This document shows positions 63,335 through 64,000 of a stretch of DNA of 64,000 nucleotides, piece after piece. This stretch comes from Aeribacillus composti. GTDB taxonomy: Bacteria > Bacillota > Bacilli > Bacillales > Aeribacillaceae. The translations under genes were made by a program, and so were the position numbers. Location of the stretch: the NCBI RefSeq assembly GCF_007827555.1, contig NZ_VISS01000003.1, positions 62,001 to 126,000 on the forward strand. Reading direction: 5' to 3'. Under the pieces are notes generated by a model, which saw only the letters and a program-made list of their open reading frames with translations, was not told where the DNA came from and did not search any database. Within the stretch, counting starts at the first letter, position 1; every line of letters begins with the position of its first letter.

Positions 63335-63682
63335 GTGAATCCTCCTAAAACTTAACGGTCCTTCGCACTTTTGTCCTTTTTGATATAACAATTTGATAGT
63401 CTTCGAAAAATACGTTTTGACTGACCTGATAAAATCCAATCCATCGCTTACTCACAGTCATACACGCAGACTCTCGTCTTTTCACCAGCAACTAGTACAA
63501 AATACTAAAAAATCATGTCCGCAACATTACGTGGAGAAGAGTTAGAAAAAAAGGAATTCCAGAAAGGTCCAAGGAGATTTTTACAATGGATCTAACGTCT
63601 AATCAATAAATGGATCCCCTTGAAAATGGCCACCCACACTATAAATGGTAAGTTCATCGTTTGATGAACTTGAACTTCGTAA
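63335..63682. other. Gap before the SMR pair
   Basis: About 350 bases of AT-rich sequence with no gene, RNA or repeat that I recognise; the promoter of the SMR pair should lie here. Confidence 0.35.
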
Positions 63683-64000
63683 TCATACATTTCTAAAAGA
63701 TTTTTTAAATATCAAAGAAATTTTTTTCGCTGTCAGAATGACCTCTTTTCCATTACTAATCGTTATCGTTTTAAATGCAAGAGTAGAGTTTATATGAAAG
63801 CTGTTCTGGCTATAAACCATTCGAAGCTCTTTAAAAATAGATTTTTTCTTATGAAGTGACAAATTTTTAATTCGTACAATTTCTTTTCCGTCTGGTTGAA
63901 GCACAACAAAGGCGTTTTGTATGAAATGTTCTTTTGTAGATATTGCCTTATATTCTTCTTTTCCAGAAAAAAACGAATACTTTCCAATTGGAAAACTCCA
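63683..64000 (-). CDS. Unknown protein, C-terminal part (cut by window edge)
   Basis: The minus strand reads open from the right edge for 105 codons to a TGA at 63683. It has a beta-rich pattern with alternating hydrophobic residues (NAFVVLQPDGKEIVRIKNLS, TLAFKTITISNGKEVILTAK), as in tubby-like C-terminal domains, and no membrane span. The start is beyond the window. The family is not certain. Confidence 0.5.
   Translation of the reverse strand, partial: WSFPIGKYSFFSGKEEYKAISTKEHFIQNAFVVLQPDGKEIVRIKNLSLHKKKSIFKELRMVYSQNSFHINSTLAFKTITISNGKEVILTAKKISLIFKKSFRNV

Noticed and set aside
1..64000. CRISPR arrays, tRNA or rRNA genes, integrase/attachment sites and prophage
   Set aside because: No regularly spaced repeats, cloverleaf-like sequences or phage genes were seen in the window.

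Overview
The window (about 39-40% GC by eye, strong GGAGG-type ribosome binding sites, sigma-A type promoters) comes from a Bacillaceae-type Firmicute. Indicators are a complete skfABCEFGH operon, metNPQ in the Bacillus arrangement, Spo0A boxes, a CIRCE-like operator, cre-like CcpA sites, a TcaA-like zinc-ribbon protein, NagZ, an EbrAB-like SMR pair and YesMN-type two-component genes. The species cannot be named from the sequence alone.

Layout. (1) 1-2068, plus strand: end of a meta-cleavage catabolic operon (hydroxy-oxovalerate aldolase end, 4-oxalocrotonate decarboxylase, tautomerase, LigB-type ring-cleaving dioxygenase). (2) 2788-22285, all minus strand: a roughly 20-kb organosulfur-scavenging region. 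It holds three DszA/NtaA-type flavin monooxygenases, a luciferase-like oxidoreductase, a SfnG-type dimethylsulfone monooxygenase, five DszC/SfnB/acyl-CoA-dehydrogenase-fold flavoproteins, an SsuE/MsuE-type FMN reductase, a MetNPQ importer and an aldo/keto reductase. Four transcription units here share a short conserved leader motif joined to an intrinsic terminator (12650, 18512, 20964, 22311). I do not recognise this motif as a named riboswitch, and I regard it as the best candidate for an undescribed regulatory system. (3) 22785-29902: a PCYCGC lipoprotein, BrnQ, a flavin reductase, and a cell-envelope operon (TcaA-like, NagZ, zinc-ribbon membrane protein). (4) 30136-33603: a sugar nucleotidyltransferase, a GT4 glycosyltransferase and a toroid-like protein behind a promoter with a CIRCE-like operator. 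(5) 33776-38274: small enzymes, an MFS efflux pump, and gene relics (chemotaxis receptor, MocR regulator). (6) 38395-44749: the sporulation killing factor (sactipeptide) operon with a diverged SkfA. (7) 44948-61628, minus strand: a rhamnose/pentose-type sugar region with RhaA and RhaB at its ends. Between them lie a complete sugar ABC transporter, ribokinase, an epimerase, a kinase, a phosphatase and a binding-protein/histidine-kinase/response-regulator trio. (8) 62155-64000: a thioesterase, an SMR efflux pair and a partial unknown gene.

How they fit together. The sulfur region pairs FMNH2-dependent C-S cleaving oxygenases with the reductase that supplies FMNH2 and with an importer. It probably serves growth on sulfones, sulfonates or thiophene-like sulfur sources when sulfate or cysteine is scarce. 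In the sugar region the binding protein encoded just before the kinase and regulator suggests extracellular sugar sensing that drives the transporter operon. The skf operon encodes precursor, radical-SAM maturase, membrane protease, exporter/immunity and accessory proteins of a cannibalism toxin.
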